Shown in pieces: positions 1 through 11,327 of a stretch of DNA of 64,000 nucleotides; the stretch's first letter is position 1, and every line of letters starts with the position of its first letter. The DNA is taken from assembly GCA_003586115.2 (NCBI GenBank), contig QVOM02000053.1:1471658-1535657 (forward strand), written 5' to 3'. The notes under the pieces are model-generated. The model was not told the origin of the DNA. It did no database searches and saw only the letters and a list, made by a program, of their open reading frames with translations. Source of the DNA: Salvator merianae (Eukaryota > Chordata > Lepidosauria > Squamata > Teiidae). A program made the translations under genes and the position numbers.

Positions 1-2
1 CT

Positions 3-408
3 CCAAAATGGGCCCATCTCTCTTACATAAAGGCCAATTTGGCTAGGTGGAACCCTTAGCAAGCCTGGCCCTAGGGGAAGGTGAGCACCCACCTCAGCTC
101 ACCTTATTCCTGGCTGCCCCTCCCAGCCTTTTCCAGAGTCTGGAGTGGGTGAGGCCATCTGTTGCCACATCAGGCGATGTGATGACATCATTCTGTGGCC
201 CAACACAAAATTGCATCAGGCCGCGTTATGAGGGCCTTGCATAGCCCAGTGCAGCAATAAGCAGTCCTGGTTCCTCTGGAACAGGCCAGGAGGGACAGGC
301 AAGAATAAGGTGAGTTGAGGTGGGCGCTCACCTTCCTCTAGGTCCAGGATGTTAACTGTTCCACCTAGCAAAACTGGCCTTTATGTATGAGAGGCGGGGC
401 CATTTTGG
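3..408. mobile_element. Fold-back (long inverted repeat) element
   Basis: The segment is a near-continuous imperfect palindrome. The left arm, about 3-138, is the reverse complement of the right arm, about 274-408. For example, the start 'ccaaaatggg' is answered by 'ccattttgg' at 400-408, and 'ccagag' at 133-138 is answered by 'ctctgg' at 274-279. The loop is about 135 bases. There is no open frame with a recognisable product. This is the layout of a non-autonomous fold-back DNA transposon or hairpin MITE. The left end touches the window edge, so target-site duplications cannot be judged. Confidence 0.7.
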
Positions 409-1490
409 ATGCCCCATAAAACATTCAAAGTGGCATTGTGCTCACCCCTGATGATCTGGAAATGCAGAATACAATTTTTCACAGATGTGCACCTTTCAGT
501 ATAACATATTCTTTTGCAAATAATCTAACCGAAATTCCTTTGCAAATCTGGTCAACTGGAGGCTTGCTGTCAGAACTCCAAGAAACAGCAAAGGTGAACA
601 GTCTGACAACAGGTATGGCACAAACAAGTCCCACGTAACAAATCCAATTAAGTAAAAGCATTGAAGAATGTTAGTAATAATTTACATTTAAAATGCAGTT
701 TAACAACCACTGACAAAAAGTTGATTTTCCTTTGTTGTCTCTTGATTTGAGTCCAGAAGTAAAAGATTGGCAGCGTCTCGGTTGATTCTGGCTACTAGAT
801 TCTTTGCAGTTCCCCAGGTAAGTTCCTTGTGAAACCTATTGCACGAACAACATGCGAAAAGGACATGGACTATTATTTCAAGCCTATTATTGCTGCTCTG
901 GAAGGGACAGGGATCCTCACGTATCTGCCATTTAATGTGTCTGATGAGAGAGTGTTCAGCCCAGCTTTACAAAGGCAAAATGCCGGTGCTTTATGCAGCT
1001 TTTGCTCAACAAGGAAACATCTGAAAAGAGTAATTATAGCTGACATTCAAAATTTAAAGGTGAACAGGGTAGGTGTACACGAGGAACAAATCTTCTGGCT
1101 GCTGGGTCCCACGATGTCTCTTTAACCTGGGGGAAGGCCTCTTGGCTCCTGCGAAAGAGGGACCTTAGGCGCCCTGTAGATGCAGCCCCAGTCACATAAT
1201 TCCAGTAGAGATGTCCGTTTGACTTGGTGCTTGTTGTCAGATGCAATAATCTGTTTTCCAGATTGTTTGTGTAGACTACTTACTATGCCTATTATGTACA
1301 TGCTAGTGACCTGGATTCTCTGTGTATTTGTTTCTTAGGCCCTTTCCACACTTTACCTGAGATCCAAAACAAGGGGCCGCAAAGTCTCTGAGTGAGGCCC
1401 CGCCCATCACTGTGAGGCCCCGCCCATCACTGATACGCTCTGTTAGTACACCGTGCAAATAATACCTGGCCTGGAAAGAACACAAAGACC
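409..1490. other. Intergenic, no gene recognised
   Basis: Short open frames here have no recognisable domain and no convincing splice context. The only structure I see is a 20-bp unit repeated twice in tandem at about 1394-1433 (gaggccccgcccatcactgt). Confidence 0.5.
1394..1433. repeat. Two-copy 20-bp tandem duplication
   Basis: The unit 'gaggccccgcccatcactgt' occurs twice in direct succession with no mismatch over nearly the whole length, which suggests a recent local duplication. Confidence 0.75.
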
Positions 1491-1699
1491 TGAAAAATGT
1501 CTTCCTGGATCAGACCAGTGGCCCATCTAGTCCCAGTCCTAATCCTACAGCAACCAACAACTTACGTATGGAAGCCCACGAGCTGGATGTGACCTCAACG
1601 AGAACCGGAGCTCAAAAAGAATCGGAATAGAGTTTCATGATGATAATTCAAAGAGCCAAAAGTGTTTCCCACATTGGCCTGGTAGGGAAGGAGTCAACT

Positions 1700-1870
1700 A
1701 AGAACAGAAGAGGAGCCCTGCTGGATCAGGCCACAGCCCATGTAGTCCAGCATCCTCATTCACCCAGTGACCTACCAATTGCTTCTGGGTATTCTCTAGC
1801 AGAATAAAAAGGCAAAAACCTTCACCTGTTCTCGACTCCCTGCAAATGGCCTTTGGATGCATCCTGCATG
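1700..1870 (+). mobile_element. Dispersed squamate-type repeat, copy 1
   Basis: This copy begins 'agaggagccctgctggatc' and continues through '...ccagcatcc', 'cttctgggtattct', 'ggcaaaaaccttcacctg' and 'ctccctgcaaatggcc'. The same ordered blocks recur at 11040, 20834, 27878, 30988, 41615, 52294 and 62952. A weaker relative lies just upstream at about 1499-1590. It is a SINE-like or LINE-derived family; the name is not certain. Confidence 0.7.
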
Positions 1871-2269
1871 GGATCAACAGAGGCTAAATAAAGGCCAGAT
1901 TTACATGCACCAGAACCAACAGCATTACCAGCTCCAAATGAAACGGGGAGGTAGAATTATTCCCCTCCTGCCTCCCTGTTGCCCCATTCACAGCTCACCA
2001 CAGGCTGCTGCACTCTCACAATGGCCAAGGGATGTTGGCAGTGGCGTTTGCACACCGCTTGAGGCTTCCAGGCCAACTAACGGCTGCCAGGGAGAGGTGA
2101 ACATGGCATGGGAGTTCTTGCGGTGTCAGACCACCGCCAGTCTGGTTTCAGCACAGTGTGTAGAGCAGTCTCTGTGAAGAACTTCCTATTGGAGAGTTGG
2201 CTTTATTTCATCAGCTGAGCATTAAGTGCAGAAATGGGCCTGCCAGCCTGATTCAGAAATGCATTTTTG

Positions 2270-2291
2270 TTGTGTTGTGTTGTGTTGTGTT
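2270..2291. repeat. (TGTTG)n short tandem repeat
   Basis: About four units of the pentamer tgttg/gttgt occur in tandem. Confidence 0.7.
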
Positions 2292-2689
2292 TTCATTAAA
2301 AAAACACATCAGCTGCTCCACTGCCATGCTCACAATATGGCAGACGCCGTTTCTCCAAGTGGCTCCCCAGTGTAACCTCCCATAACGCAGCATGAGCAGG
2401 AATGTAAGGGGAGATTTACTCTCCCAAAGAAAATGAGATAACTGGCATTTTAGTACGAACATCTGGCAATGCTTTTAGCTAAATGTTCACGGAGTCGAAC
2501 TCCAGGATCAGGGAGGAGGAAGTGGCTGTTTCTATAACCCCAGTCTGAAGATGTTTCTTATCTAGAAGGCTCCATGGAAGGCCAGAAAGTCACCCAAGGA
2601 ATGGGGCCACGTCACAGGGGTTTAACTTACCAGCACTTGTTTCCATTTTATGCAGAAAAGGTAGCTTCTTGCATGGTACGAGTTATCTG

Positions 2690-3040
2690 AGGGTGCTTTC
2701 ATATTGCCATCTTGGAATGTTGGCAATCAAACATTCCAAGATGGAAGAGTCTCCCCGGTGTGGCGCCCATTCGCACAGCCCAGAAATGAGCCATGACAAC
2801 TGAGGATGTGGCACACAACTGCACAGCCACAACCACGCCATGCAGTGCAGCATTCGCACCCAGAAGCAGGTGTGAACGCTGCATACTGGAAGCAGTCCAG
2901 CTGCTCCTGGCACAGCCGTGGAGCACAGTTTTGTGCTCCACAGCTAGTAGCAACTGGGAGCAGCTGTAGCCTGTTCCCGATCACGAGGGCCTCCACAAAG
3001 TGTGGATGCACTTCACTGGTGAGCCTTTCAACAGTCAAGA
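2690..3040. mobile_element. Hairpin-rich non-autonomous element, family H copy 1
   Basis: It starts with a near-perfect short hairpin, where 'gccatcttggaatgtt' is mirrored by 'aacattccaagatgg' at about 2706-2744. It shares ordered blocks with 9080-9820 and 21360-21830: a variant of 'cagaagcaggtgtgaacgct', 'gctcctggcacagc..tgg', 'ctccacagct' and 'gtggatgcacttcactggtg'. No coding capacity is seen. The layout suggests a MITE-like family with self-complementary ends. Confidence 0.55.
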
Positions 3041-3059
3041 GTGTTCAGTGAAAAACCTG

Positions 3060-4400
3060 TCACCCGGATACGACTTCCCTACTAGGATGAAACCTACCGC
3101 ATTTCCATTTCAGTTGTAACAAATATATGCAAGTTTGAGAATTTTGCTGCACTAACACACCTGCACAGGCTCTTGACCTTCTGCAGGCATCTGAGGTGGG
3201 GGGGAGCTCCATCCCATTGCATAAAGACATCACCTTGCTGCAAATCTGTTTTTGTTTTTTTCCCTAAGCCCATCAGAGCATCTGTCTGTGCGGGCACTAG
3301 ATAAGCACGCGCTGCCATCGCGTTGGGTCCCCTCCGTGGGCCTCTGCTGTCTGGAGGGGTTTCCTGGATACCACGACAATGATTCAAGACGTTAAAATCC
3401 CGCCCTCCACCCAAGGTTCTCAGGGCTGCACCCACACTCTTCTGCAGTACTGGGGGGGGGGCTGCGTCCCTCCACCTGAATTTCGTGCAGGCAGGGAAAG
3501 CCCAGAGGGAGATTTTTTTTGTTTTCGAAAGCAGTTGCCAATATTCAGAGCAGTCATGGAAATCAAAAGTGAAGAAGAGCTACTTATTTGGGTCCAGTGA
3601 CCAAGCCAACCCAACCCAGTCCCTCCTGCCAGATGGAAGCCTGCCCCGACTTCTCTCTTAAGCCTGGCTTGGCTTCGACAGCTCTCCCGATATTTTCCCG
3701 AGATATCATAATTCAAGGAAACCTCCATCCCTGACTTACTGGGTGTGAGAAAAAGACGAAACACGTGAGAAGAACAATCAAGAGGGATTTCGTTGTTGGG
3801 AAGCTTAGAGCACAAACCAGGAGTGGCAGAACATGATCGGCCCACGTGCTTTGGGACTGGGTGTTGGATTCCAGTTTCGGAGCTGGGAAGGTTTCTTTTC
3901 TGGACCAGAACCTCAAGGTCCATAGCCAAATTGGTCACTCTGGGGTTGAAAACTTGTCCAGAGGCCATTCAGACACCCTCAGCCAGTACAGCATTAAGAC
4001 TTGCATCCCAAAAAAATGGTGAATTCCAGGCTTGATGCGCTTAATGACCCTGGAAATATGAGATTGTCTGAAACCAGCTCTGTTCACTTCCCAGAACAGG
4101 CTGAGAGCCAAGCAACACTTTACCCAGAGCATGTTTTGGAGTGGGAGGAGGAAGATTTTGAACAAAAGACTCCTCTAAATTCAAGTGGAAAATGCTACTA
4201 ATCTGTGTCAGTTTCCTAATTAACACACACACACAGAGACACACCCCACAAGCTGCAAATACTATATGTCCTACAGAAGCAAATACTTCTGGATGTCGGG
4301 ACCACATTTGACAGAAAATACTTGCGAAGCCATAGTTGGGATCAGAAAAGTCAATGCAGCGAAATGTCCACCCTGCTGGACTAGGACCTGCAAAACCGTA
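3060..4400. other. Intergenic, no gene recognised
   Basis: The longest open frame is 182 codons on the minus strand (3968-3420). It has low-complexity composition and no family features, and I regard it as chance. A short CA run lies near 4224-4234. Confidence 0.45.
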
Positions 4401-4439
4401 GCTCTTCCTGCACAGACCCTTAATTTGGATTAAAGGGCC

Positions 4440-4990
4440 ATGTAGTACACATCAGGGTCTTTAAGGCCCTTTCTGCACTTACCTGCTGTAAATCCAGATC
4501 GGCGATCCACTGATCCAGATTGTGACACAGTCTGCCACAACGGCACTGATCTGGATTACCCCACATCACAGCCATGAAGCTCGTGCAAGCTTCCTGGCTG
4601 CACCCCCGTGCCCCCAAAGGCTAGGATCTCGGGGGGGTACTTTTCAGTGGGACTCTTGGTGTGCCACTGAAAGACATCCCCCGGTATTCCCAACACAGAA
4701 GGCATGCCTTCTGCATACCTCCCATGTCCTGGATCAGGGACCCAGTCCCTCTGGTAGACCCAACTAATCGAGTTGACCAGAGATTGAATTAAGGCTTCCC
4801 TTAATCCGGATCTCACAGACCGGACCAGCGGGGTGTGTGGCCTCACAGACCTGCACTAACATGCAGATCTATGCAGCCTAGAAGCAAACCACGTGGACCC
4901 TTAATAAGGATTAAGGGTCCGTGCAGAAAGTCCCACAGATCTGCATGTTAATCCAGATCCTGACCTGAACCCCCCTAAAGGTTCCAGCTT
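4440..4990. mobile_element. MITE-like element with 'tttctgcacttacctgc' end
   Basis: The left end, about 4453-4525 ('cagggtct', 'ctttctgcacttacctgc', 'tccagatc', 'ccactgatcc'), is matched in inverted orientation at about 22237-22305 ('ggacccactgatcc', 'cctgcaggtaagtgtagaaa', 'agaccctg'). The right end, about 4905-4975, repeats 'gcagaaag', 'cagatctgcatgtt' and 'aatccagatcctgacc'. Middle blocks recur around 19075-19210. The family is unnamed here. Confidence 0.45.
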
Positions 4991-4999
4991 TGAAGTTGT

Positions 5000-6890
5000 G
5001 TTTCCTTTGGTGACATCTTCCTGGACCTCCGCCAGGTCCCACTTTCACACATAGCTCAAGCAAAGTCTATCAGCCTTTGGGCCAGAAAGATTTCCCCATC
5101 CTTACTGTCTCTGATGAATCACTTGGATTAATGGATTAAAAGACTTCTGTTTTGAGAGATTAAAAATGCTCCCCAACTAATCCAAGTTTCAGAGCAAAGA
5201 CAGGTCCATGCCTTGTCATGACTCTGGGATCACCCTGGTACCGTGGTGGGACCCCAGCATCTTGGAAGCTGCCTGTCCGTGCACAGGACGGACACTCACG
5301 CGGGGACACAGGACCAAGCTATAAAGGGAGACCAGGGGTTCTCATTTTTTGTCTGAAGGTCACACATTTGAATTCTGGCAACTCTGTAAAGACAGTCACA
5401 GCAAACCACTTCTGTATCTTTACCGAGGAAATGGCATAGAGGTGACCAGAGAGCCAAAATCAACTCCGAAGGGTCTTTACCTTTGCCTCTGTAGCCTAGC
5501 AAAACGTCTTAGGAAATAAAAGGTATCAAATTTTCATTGACAGTAGTGGGAATTACGACTGAGCAATTATGCATAAGATGCCACCCAAAATGCATGCTTA
5601 CTGGCAGTTAATCCATCTAAAATAAATGAGTCTTGCTGGGGAGCAGGGTGCACCAGACCGGGCAAAACGTTTCATGTTCCTCAGTATCATAGGGGTAACT
5701 TTGTACCCCAGTGAACAAGTATACAATATGTGTATTTTTTTTGCATGCAGTATGAAAAATACGAGTATGAAATACAATTTTATAGTTTTAGGAGACCCCC
5801 AGGGGGAAAAAACTGTGCATAAATTAAGCCAGAATCATATGTAGTTTGGCTGCAGGAAGTAAAAACAAGTAGGATGCAAAACAACTGCACTGTAATGTAA
5901 TAATTTTTCCTCAAATGCTCATGAAGATTCACAGAGTGCTACTCATCAGTCTTTTGAATACAATCCAAGTATATTATACTGTGATTTTGGTCAAATAATA
6001 AAAATAAACCAGCTCTGTTACGTGGGAACAAAACAAATATTAATATATTAAACTAAACCGCACGACTTAATCCTTTTTTTCATTTATTTATTTCCTAGGA
6101 ACGCGTGTTCAAAACAAAAATTTGGCAAGCATTCCAGTTTTCAGATTACATCTGTGTCACAAGGGTGGTGGGGCTGTTTAAAATGGGGGTGGTGGAAATT
6201 TCCTGTGGGGGTACCAAAGAAACAACCCATCTGCATTTGAACTGCCAATACTAAAGATAAGAAAAGTGCAATCTGTGGTGGTGTTTAGATTTAACAGGGT
6301 TTTTGCTTATCATGTAGAAATTATTGTGTTTTCCCTTTAACAAAACCATATATACCTCACTGCTGTTTCTAAATAAAAAAATATTCTAAGCCTTTTGACA
6401 TATTCCACGTGGGTGCAAAGTTTTGTCTTTCTCTGAAAACAGCATTTTATGATGGATGTTAATTGCCACCTACCGGCAGTAAGCTGCAATTCTCCTTGGA
6501 AGCCCAAAGATCATCCAAACATACACACTTTCCCAAGGTGTGCGAACTGACATTTTTGCTCCCGATGCGTCCTTCTCCAACCAAAGAAGGGTGGATAATT
6601 TTTATATCTTGAAAACCTGCATACTTAACAAAGGAGGGGAAATGACTCTTGGAGGACAATGAGGGGATCCAATATTATGTTCCCTGGGCCTTTTTCCCCA
6701 GTAGCCCTGTGTGGGCATATCTATAGCTGTCCGCATGTCCATAAGTCGCCCATGAACTGCCACTGTCTGCTTAGGAAATGTGTCTCCATGTCCCAAAAGG
6801 ACAGCCAGGAATCCTTGAGATTCCTTTCCAGGAGAGAGGCTACCTGGCACATTTGTGCATATTATAGGGCAGGCACCAGTGAATGCATTT
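5000..6890. other. Intergenic, AT-rich in part, nothing recognised
   Basis: No conserved protein, RNA gene or obvious repeat boundary was identified. The stretch 5880-6420 is AT-rich with several AATAAA-like words but no associated exon. Confidence 0.4.
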
Positions 6891-6894
6891 TAAT

Positions 6895-7366
6895 TAGAGA
6901 TGTGCAAATTGAGTTCATTCCAGTACAGTTTGAATCAAGACACCCATAAATGCATTTTAATTAGGGATATGCAAATTTGGTTCATTTTAGAACAGTATGA
7001 ATCAAACCATTCGGTTTGTCCCTCTTCGATTCAAGCCAAACCACCCCCTGTTCGAAAGAAGCTGGCTTGATTCGAACCAAACCAGGGAGTTCCAATCGAA
7101 CACAATCCAAGCAAATGGTTTGGTTCACAGCATTCTAACATTACCCTGTCTGCATTGTGCAATTCTACCTGTTCTGAGGCTGGGGGCGCAGAACTGTACA
7201 ATTTTCGGTTGTAACAAAAAAACCCACCGAATATTCATGAACATGTTTGCGCTTGATCTGGAATCAGGTCAGCATGTTTGGCTCAGCTCTGGATCAGACC
7301 AAAGTCTATAGGATTCAGTTCAATTTAAACCAAACCTTCAATTTTAGGTTTGTGCACATCTTTAGT
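6895..7366. mobile_element. hAT-like MITE (TIR 'tagagatgtgcaaa')
   Basis: The left end 'ttagagatgtgcaaattgag' and the right end 'gtttgtgcacatctttag' are inverted counterparts. The interior is rich in ttcgaa/ggttcaaacc words. A second internal start 'ttagggatatgcaaattt' at about 6961 suggests a nested or duplicated copy. The ends resemble the 'cagggatgtgcaaa' termini at 34257 and the end at 63347, which fit hAT-type termini. No transposase remains. Confidence 0.6.
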
Positions 7367-7369
7367 TTT

Positions 7370-9080
7370 AATTCAGAGCTGCACCAGATCAGAGTGAGGA
7401 AAGGCCACCGATAGCGCGTTTAAATCAAGGACACACTTTTTAAAAATCCTTACCAGTGCAGCAGGGGTAACTTGGCACTTCGGCCAAGTGAAAGGATATG
7501 TGTAGTTTTGTAAGCCACTCTAAAAAATAGGATTGCATGGGATGCTCACACCTGCTCTAGGGGAAAATCTCTACAGAGAGGAAGCATTCTCCACAGCAAA
7601 ATGTATCTTGGGAAAGATAATTCTCCCTTTCTTCTCCCTTGAAAAGGGAGGGATAACGTTGGACGCATCGCTATGGATTTTAACGCCACTGGACTGGACA
7701 TTCAGTGAAGCAAGTGGACATGACATCACCTTCAAACTGGGCCCCTGGGACTTCCCTCCCCCGAGGGGATTTTGGTTTGTGAGCTTCGGAAGCCGAACAG
7801 CGTGACTCGGTCCGATTATTCTGAGGATCCTTCAGAGAAAGGGCGGGTGCTCAGGATTCTTTTGTGACCGAGAAGGAAGGGCTCCACGCCAAGAGCAGAT
7901 GCTAATCTTCAGCATCTGCAGGTGGCAGAGGAGAAACAAGGCAGTCTTGAAGTAGGTGGCAGAGGAGAGAAAAAGAGCCTGGGTGGAGGACGGGAAGGGC
8001 TTAAGTGCAGGAGGACACGGTAGCAAAATCAGAGGAAAAATAAAAGGCATGCAGGGGCACACGCTCGACGGCTTGGCAACCCCACCCTCCTTGGAGAGAG
8101 GCAGGATCTTCCACATTTCCATGGGAAGAGATTTGGTGTGTTTCCAGTGGCCTTTGTATTCTTTCCTGGGAGTGAAGGAGAGGCTGCTCCTGGGCATTGG
8201 GGGGGGGGAACTTAGAGGGGGTTGCACTACCGGGGGTGCCATTAGCCCCTCCAAAGTAAAATCTGTTTAAGAGTTCAGAGAAAGAAGAGCATCATTAACT
8301 GAAAGGATAGCAGCAAAAGCAGAGACATGAGCTCTCTGGAAAAGTCAGCGTCCTTTTCCGCTTCTGTTAAAGCAGGTTTCCAGTCTCTGTGGCCACAAAC
8401 TACGGGAACCGGAGAGGTAGACAGAATGGATTCTCAGGGTTGTGTCACCAGGTGATCTGAGGGCTTTCAGCTCCTGAGAACTGACGGTACCGAAATGGAA
8501 CGACATTCAGGGGGACCCGTTTCAGGGTGTTTGGTTTCCTCCTCAGGATTGTGCCCATTTATTTCCTTAATCTCTGTAATATTTTAATTCTGAGGCTGCG
8601 ACTTCTTTCTGGAGTCTGTAAGCAGCAAAGGGGAGGAGGTGGAAAACCTTGTTTTACAGTGCAACATTTATTGTCTCCTACAGACGGTTGTAAAATCTTA
8701 AAAGCCAACAAAAAAAGGTGTGTGTGGTGTACACCATTTTGTCATCATAATTGCCCCATTATTTAAAGTTATTGAATAATTACTGCAGAACCCTCCCTGT
8801 CACACATCATACGCCTACGCACCAGGGTGAAACTGGAACCTCTCTCTTCTTGCCTGACTTTTCCCCCCCAGCTTTGCCACCCCTTACCATTTGCGGGAAA
8901 TTAGGACAACATTCCTCCCTGAAATAATTTTTTTGTCAGCACAGGCCCTTGCAGAATTATCTGAAACCAGAGGGGCAGCTATAATCTACTGGAGAAGGCA
9001 GAAGCAAATTCCCTGGGCTGCCTCCCCCTCCAGCCTGCCTGACGTGCAAGGGATTGAAGCTCCCGAAGTTTTTGCTCCTG
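7370..9080. other. Intergenic, no gene recognised
   Basis: Open frames in this stretch, including a 140-codon minus-strand frame at 8254-7832, are proline- and serine-rich by composition and show no domain. No repeat family was identified. Confidence 0.4.
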
Positions 9081-9820
9081 CTCTGTGGTGCAAATGAGTG
9101 TCCGCACGCTCACTAGCAAAGTGCACCTGCGCTTTGCATAGGCCCCCATGTCGGGGAGCAGCTGCAGATGGTCCTGAACACTACTAGTTGTCAGCGGCAG
9201 CCCATGACTTTAAGGGTGGGGGTTTGTGCCCCACGCCCCATGTGCCATGGCTGTTTGTGGGGCCTCCGAGCCTCCATACTGACGCAGCAGGCTTAGCAAC
9301 CTGACATTTCAGTATGGAGGCACGGAGGCTTGGAGGCCCCGTGAACAGCCATGGTGCGCGGGGCGCGAACACCTGCTCTTAAAGTCACGGGCCGTCGCTG
9401 CTAGTTGTCCACAGCTTGACTGGGAGCAGCCAGACTGATTCAAGTCAGCAGTGTTCACACCTGCTTCTGTATGCAAATGCTGCAGGCCACGGTGTAGCTG
9501 CGGTTGCACAGTCATGCACCATGTTCCCAGTTACCCTGACAGCAGCTGGACATTACTGTGGCCACTCTCATTCTGGGCAGGCCAGCATTCACACTGCGAG
9601 TGCTGGAGACCCAGTTCAGGCCTGTTCCAGCCCTTGCAGTACGGATGAATGCCACACCACTGGGACTGTTCCAGCGTAGAAGGGTGAACAGGCCCTGAGG
9701 TGCAGATTCTGCAGTGGCAATCCATATTCCTGTTCCAGGCATTCACATTTTGCACACTGCTGGAAAAGAACAGGGATATTCCAGAATGCAAAATGTGAAC
9801 AGCCACAACCTACCTTGATC
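9080..9820. mobile_element. Family H composite element, copy 2
   Basis: It shares with 2690-3040 and 21360-21830 the blocks around 'gttcacacctgcttctgtatg', 'gcaggccacggtgtagctgc' and 'ggttgcacagtcatgca', in the opposite orientation for part of its length. A separate palindrome is inserted at about 9186-9408. The right part, about 9700-9810, also forms a hairpin: 'cattcacattttgca' is answered by 'tgcaaaatgtgaac'. Confidence 0.5.
9186..9408. repeat. Large inverted repeat (about 100-base arms)
   Basis: The left arm, about 9186-9285, ends 'cctccatactga'. It is reverse-complementary to the right arm, about 9309-9408, which starts 'tcagtatggagg'. The central spacer is about 23 bases. Matching inner blocks include 'ggcctccgagcctcc' against 'cggaggcttggaggcc' and 'catgactttaaggg' against 'ctcttaaagtcacgg'. 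A one-arm relative occurs at about 22974-23056. Confidence 0.7.
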
Positions 9821-9858
9821 TTGAGCAGCCTGGAATCGTCTGCTTAGCAGGCCAAAGA

Positions 9859-9884
9859 TGTGTGTGTGTGTGTGTGTGTGTGTG
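9859..9884. repeat. (TG)13 microsatellite
   Basis: This is an uninterrupted tg dinucleotide run. Confidence 0.95.
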
Positions 9885-10192
9885 AGTGTGAGAGTGTAAC
9901 TGTGCACACACAAAGCTAGACCCACACCAACTGAGCTCAGATACCTGTCCATGCTGCTGCACCCATTGAGAAAAACATCCAGTGAGTCACATTTTTGCCT
10001 CTTATCCAGGGTACTTTAGGCAAGAATGTAGCATAAATCAATCCAAAGTAATCGAGGCAGTCAGATAATCAAGTCAGAATGTCAGGAATAAGATAACAAT
10101 CTGCAGCAGGCTGCCAACCGCAGAACATAAATCCAAGGTCGTTACTGTCAAATACGTCAGTCAAATTTGGTATCCCAGAAACAGTGCATGGA

Positions 10193-10525
10193 GTCATAGA
10201 ATCATAGAATCATAGAATCATAGAATCATAGAGTTGGAAGGGACCTCTAGGGTCATCGAGTCCAACCCCCTGCTCAATGCAGGATTCACTAAAGCATCCC
10301 AGACAGATAACTGTCCAGCCTCTCCTTGAAGACCTCCAGCGAAGGAGAGCCCACCACCTCCTGTGGCAACCTGTTCCAATGACTGATTGCCCTTACGGTC
10401 AGGAAGTTTTTCCTAATATCTAGCCTGTATCTACTCCCTTGAAGTTTCATCCCATTGTTTCTAGTCCTTCCTTCTTGCGCAATCTTTCTTCTCCCCTGCA
10501 TTTGAAAAGGCCATGGCCATGTCTC
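10193..10525 (-). mobile_element. CR1-type LINE 3' end
   Basis: On the minus strand the element runs from coding-like sequence into a terminal octamer array (tcatagaa on plus, five or so units at 10193-10233), the hallmark of CR1 3' ends. Plus-strand 'gttggaagggacctctaggg' and 'tccaaccccctgctcaatgc' are typical CR1 tail words. The minus frame at 10528-10289 translates to a reverse-transcriptase C-terminal tail with the motif 'HWNRLPQEVV' and the ending 'SLEVFKERLDSYL', familiar from CR1/L2-group ORF2 products. It is 5'-truncated and inactive. Confidence 0.8.
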
Positions 10526-10870
10526 CAACAGGCAGACCTCAGTGCCGCAGCAGGCTGAGGGGCAGGGTCAGAGGGGGCGGAGTCAGAGGGGCAGGGTCTA
10601 AGCAGGACCTCCCTTAGACCACATGTGTGTGCAGAAGGGAGGCTCCTGGCACACTTGCTAGTCCGCTATACTGGCCAGGGCAGAGTCGTCCAAAGTCTGG
10701 GCTCCTAGATGTAATGTCCACTACTATCCTCTTTACCCCTTTTGTAGATTCGGCATTCCTGGTATTGTCACATTTATATTCTCCTTAGAGATTTCTCCTA
10801 GGCCACAGGTTAACTACTCTGCGAACTGATCAACTGGGCCACATGAGCCACGGTTCTTATTTCTCAAGGG

Positions 10871-11327
10871 CCCAGCTACACCCAGGTTTTAATCCACACT
10901 CAATCCATCTTTAGAGTGAGAGAACCATCAACAAGGTGACAAATAGTTTTCCTTTCGTGCTATCTAACACAGAAAATTCCCCTTTGGGTTAGATCATGCA
11001 GAAAGGTAATGCCTACCTGCTGAAGTGATGGAGCACAGATGTATCCACGGCTACTAGAATGGATGCCTAGGTACCACCTCCAGAGCGAGAGACAGGCAGG
11101 ATGCCTCTGAAGGCCATTTGCAGGGAGTCAAGAGCAAGTGAACGTTTTGCTTTCATCTTCTGCTTCAGATGCCCAGAAGCAACTGGTGAGCCACTGTGTG
11201 AAACAGAACACTGGACAAGATGGGTCATGGCCTGATCCAGCAGGGGTCCTCTTAAGTTCTTATGTTCTTATGATCTCTCCCTCTAAAGATGGATCAAATG
11301 TGCATTAAAACATAGGTGTAGCTATGC
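10871..11327. mobile_element. MITE with about 55-bp terminal inverted repeats, carrying a nested repeat
   Basis: The left end, 10871-10926 ('agctacacccaggttttaat', then 'ccatctttagag'), is the inverted counterpart of the right end, about 11272-11327 ('ctctaaagatgg', then 'cattaaaacataggtgtagc'). The interior is interrupted by a complete dispersed repeat at 11040-11271. A smaller uninterrupted relative is at 14295-14525. Confidence 0.65.
11040..11271 (-). mobile_element. Dispersed squamate-type repeat, copy 2
   Basis: This is a minus-oriented copy of the family described at 1700. It reads on plus from 'ggctactagaatggatgcc' through 'gccatttgcagggagtc' to 'ggcctgatccagcaggg' and 'ttcttatgttctta'. 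It is nested inside the MITE at 10871-11327. Confidence 0.75.

Noticed and set aside
829..1125. A 98-codon plus-strand frame that looked transposase-like
   Set aside because: No conserved catalytic or zinc-binding motif could be pointed out, so no call was made.
3420..3968. A 182-codon minus-strand open frame
   Set aside because: No domain, no splice or promoter context, and it contains a G-run artefact. Judged to be chance.
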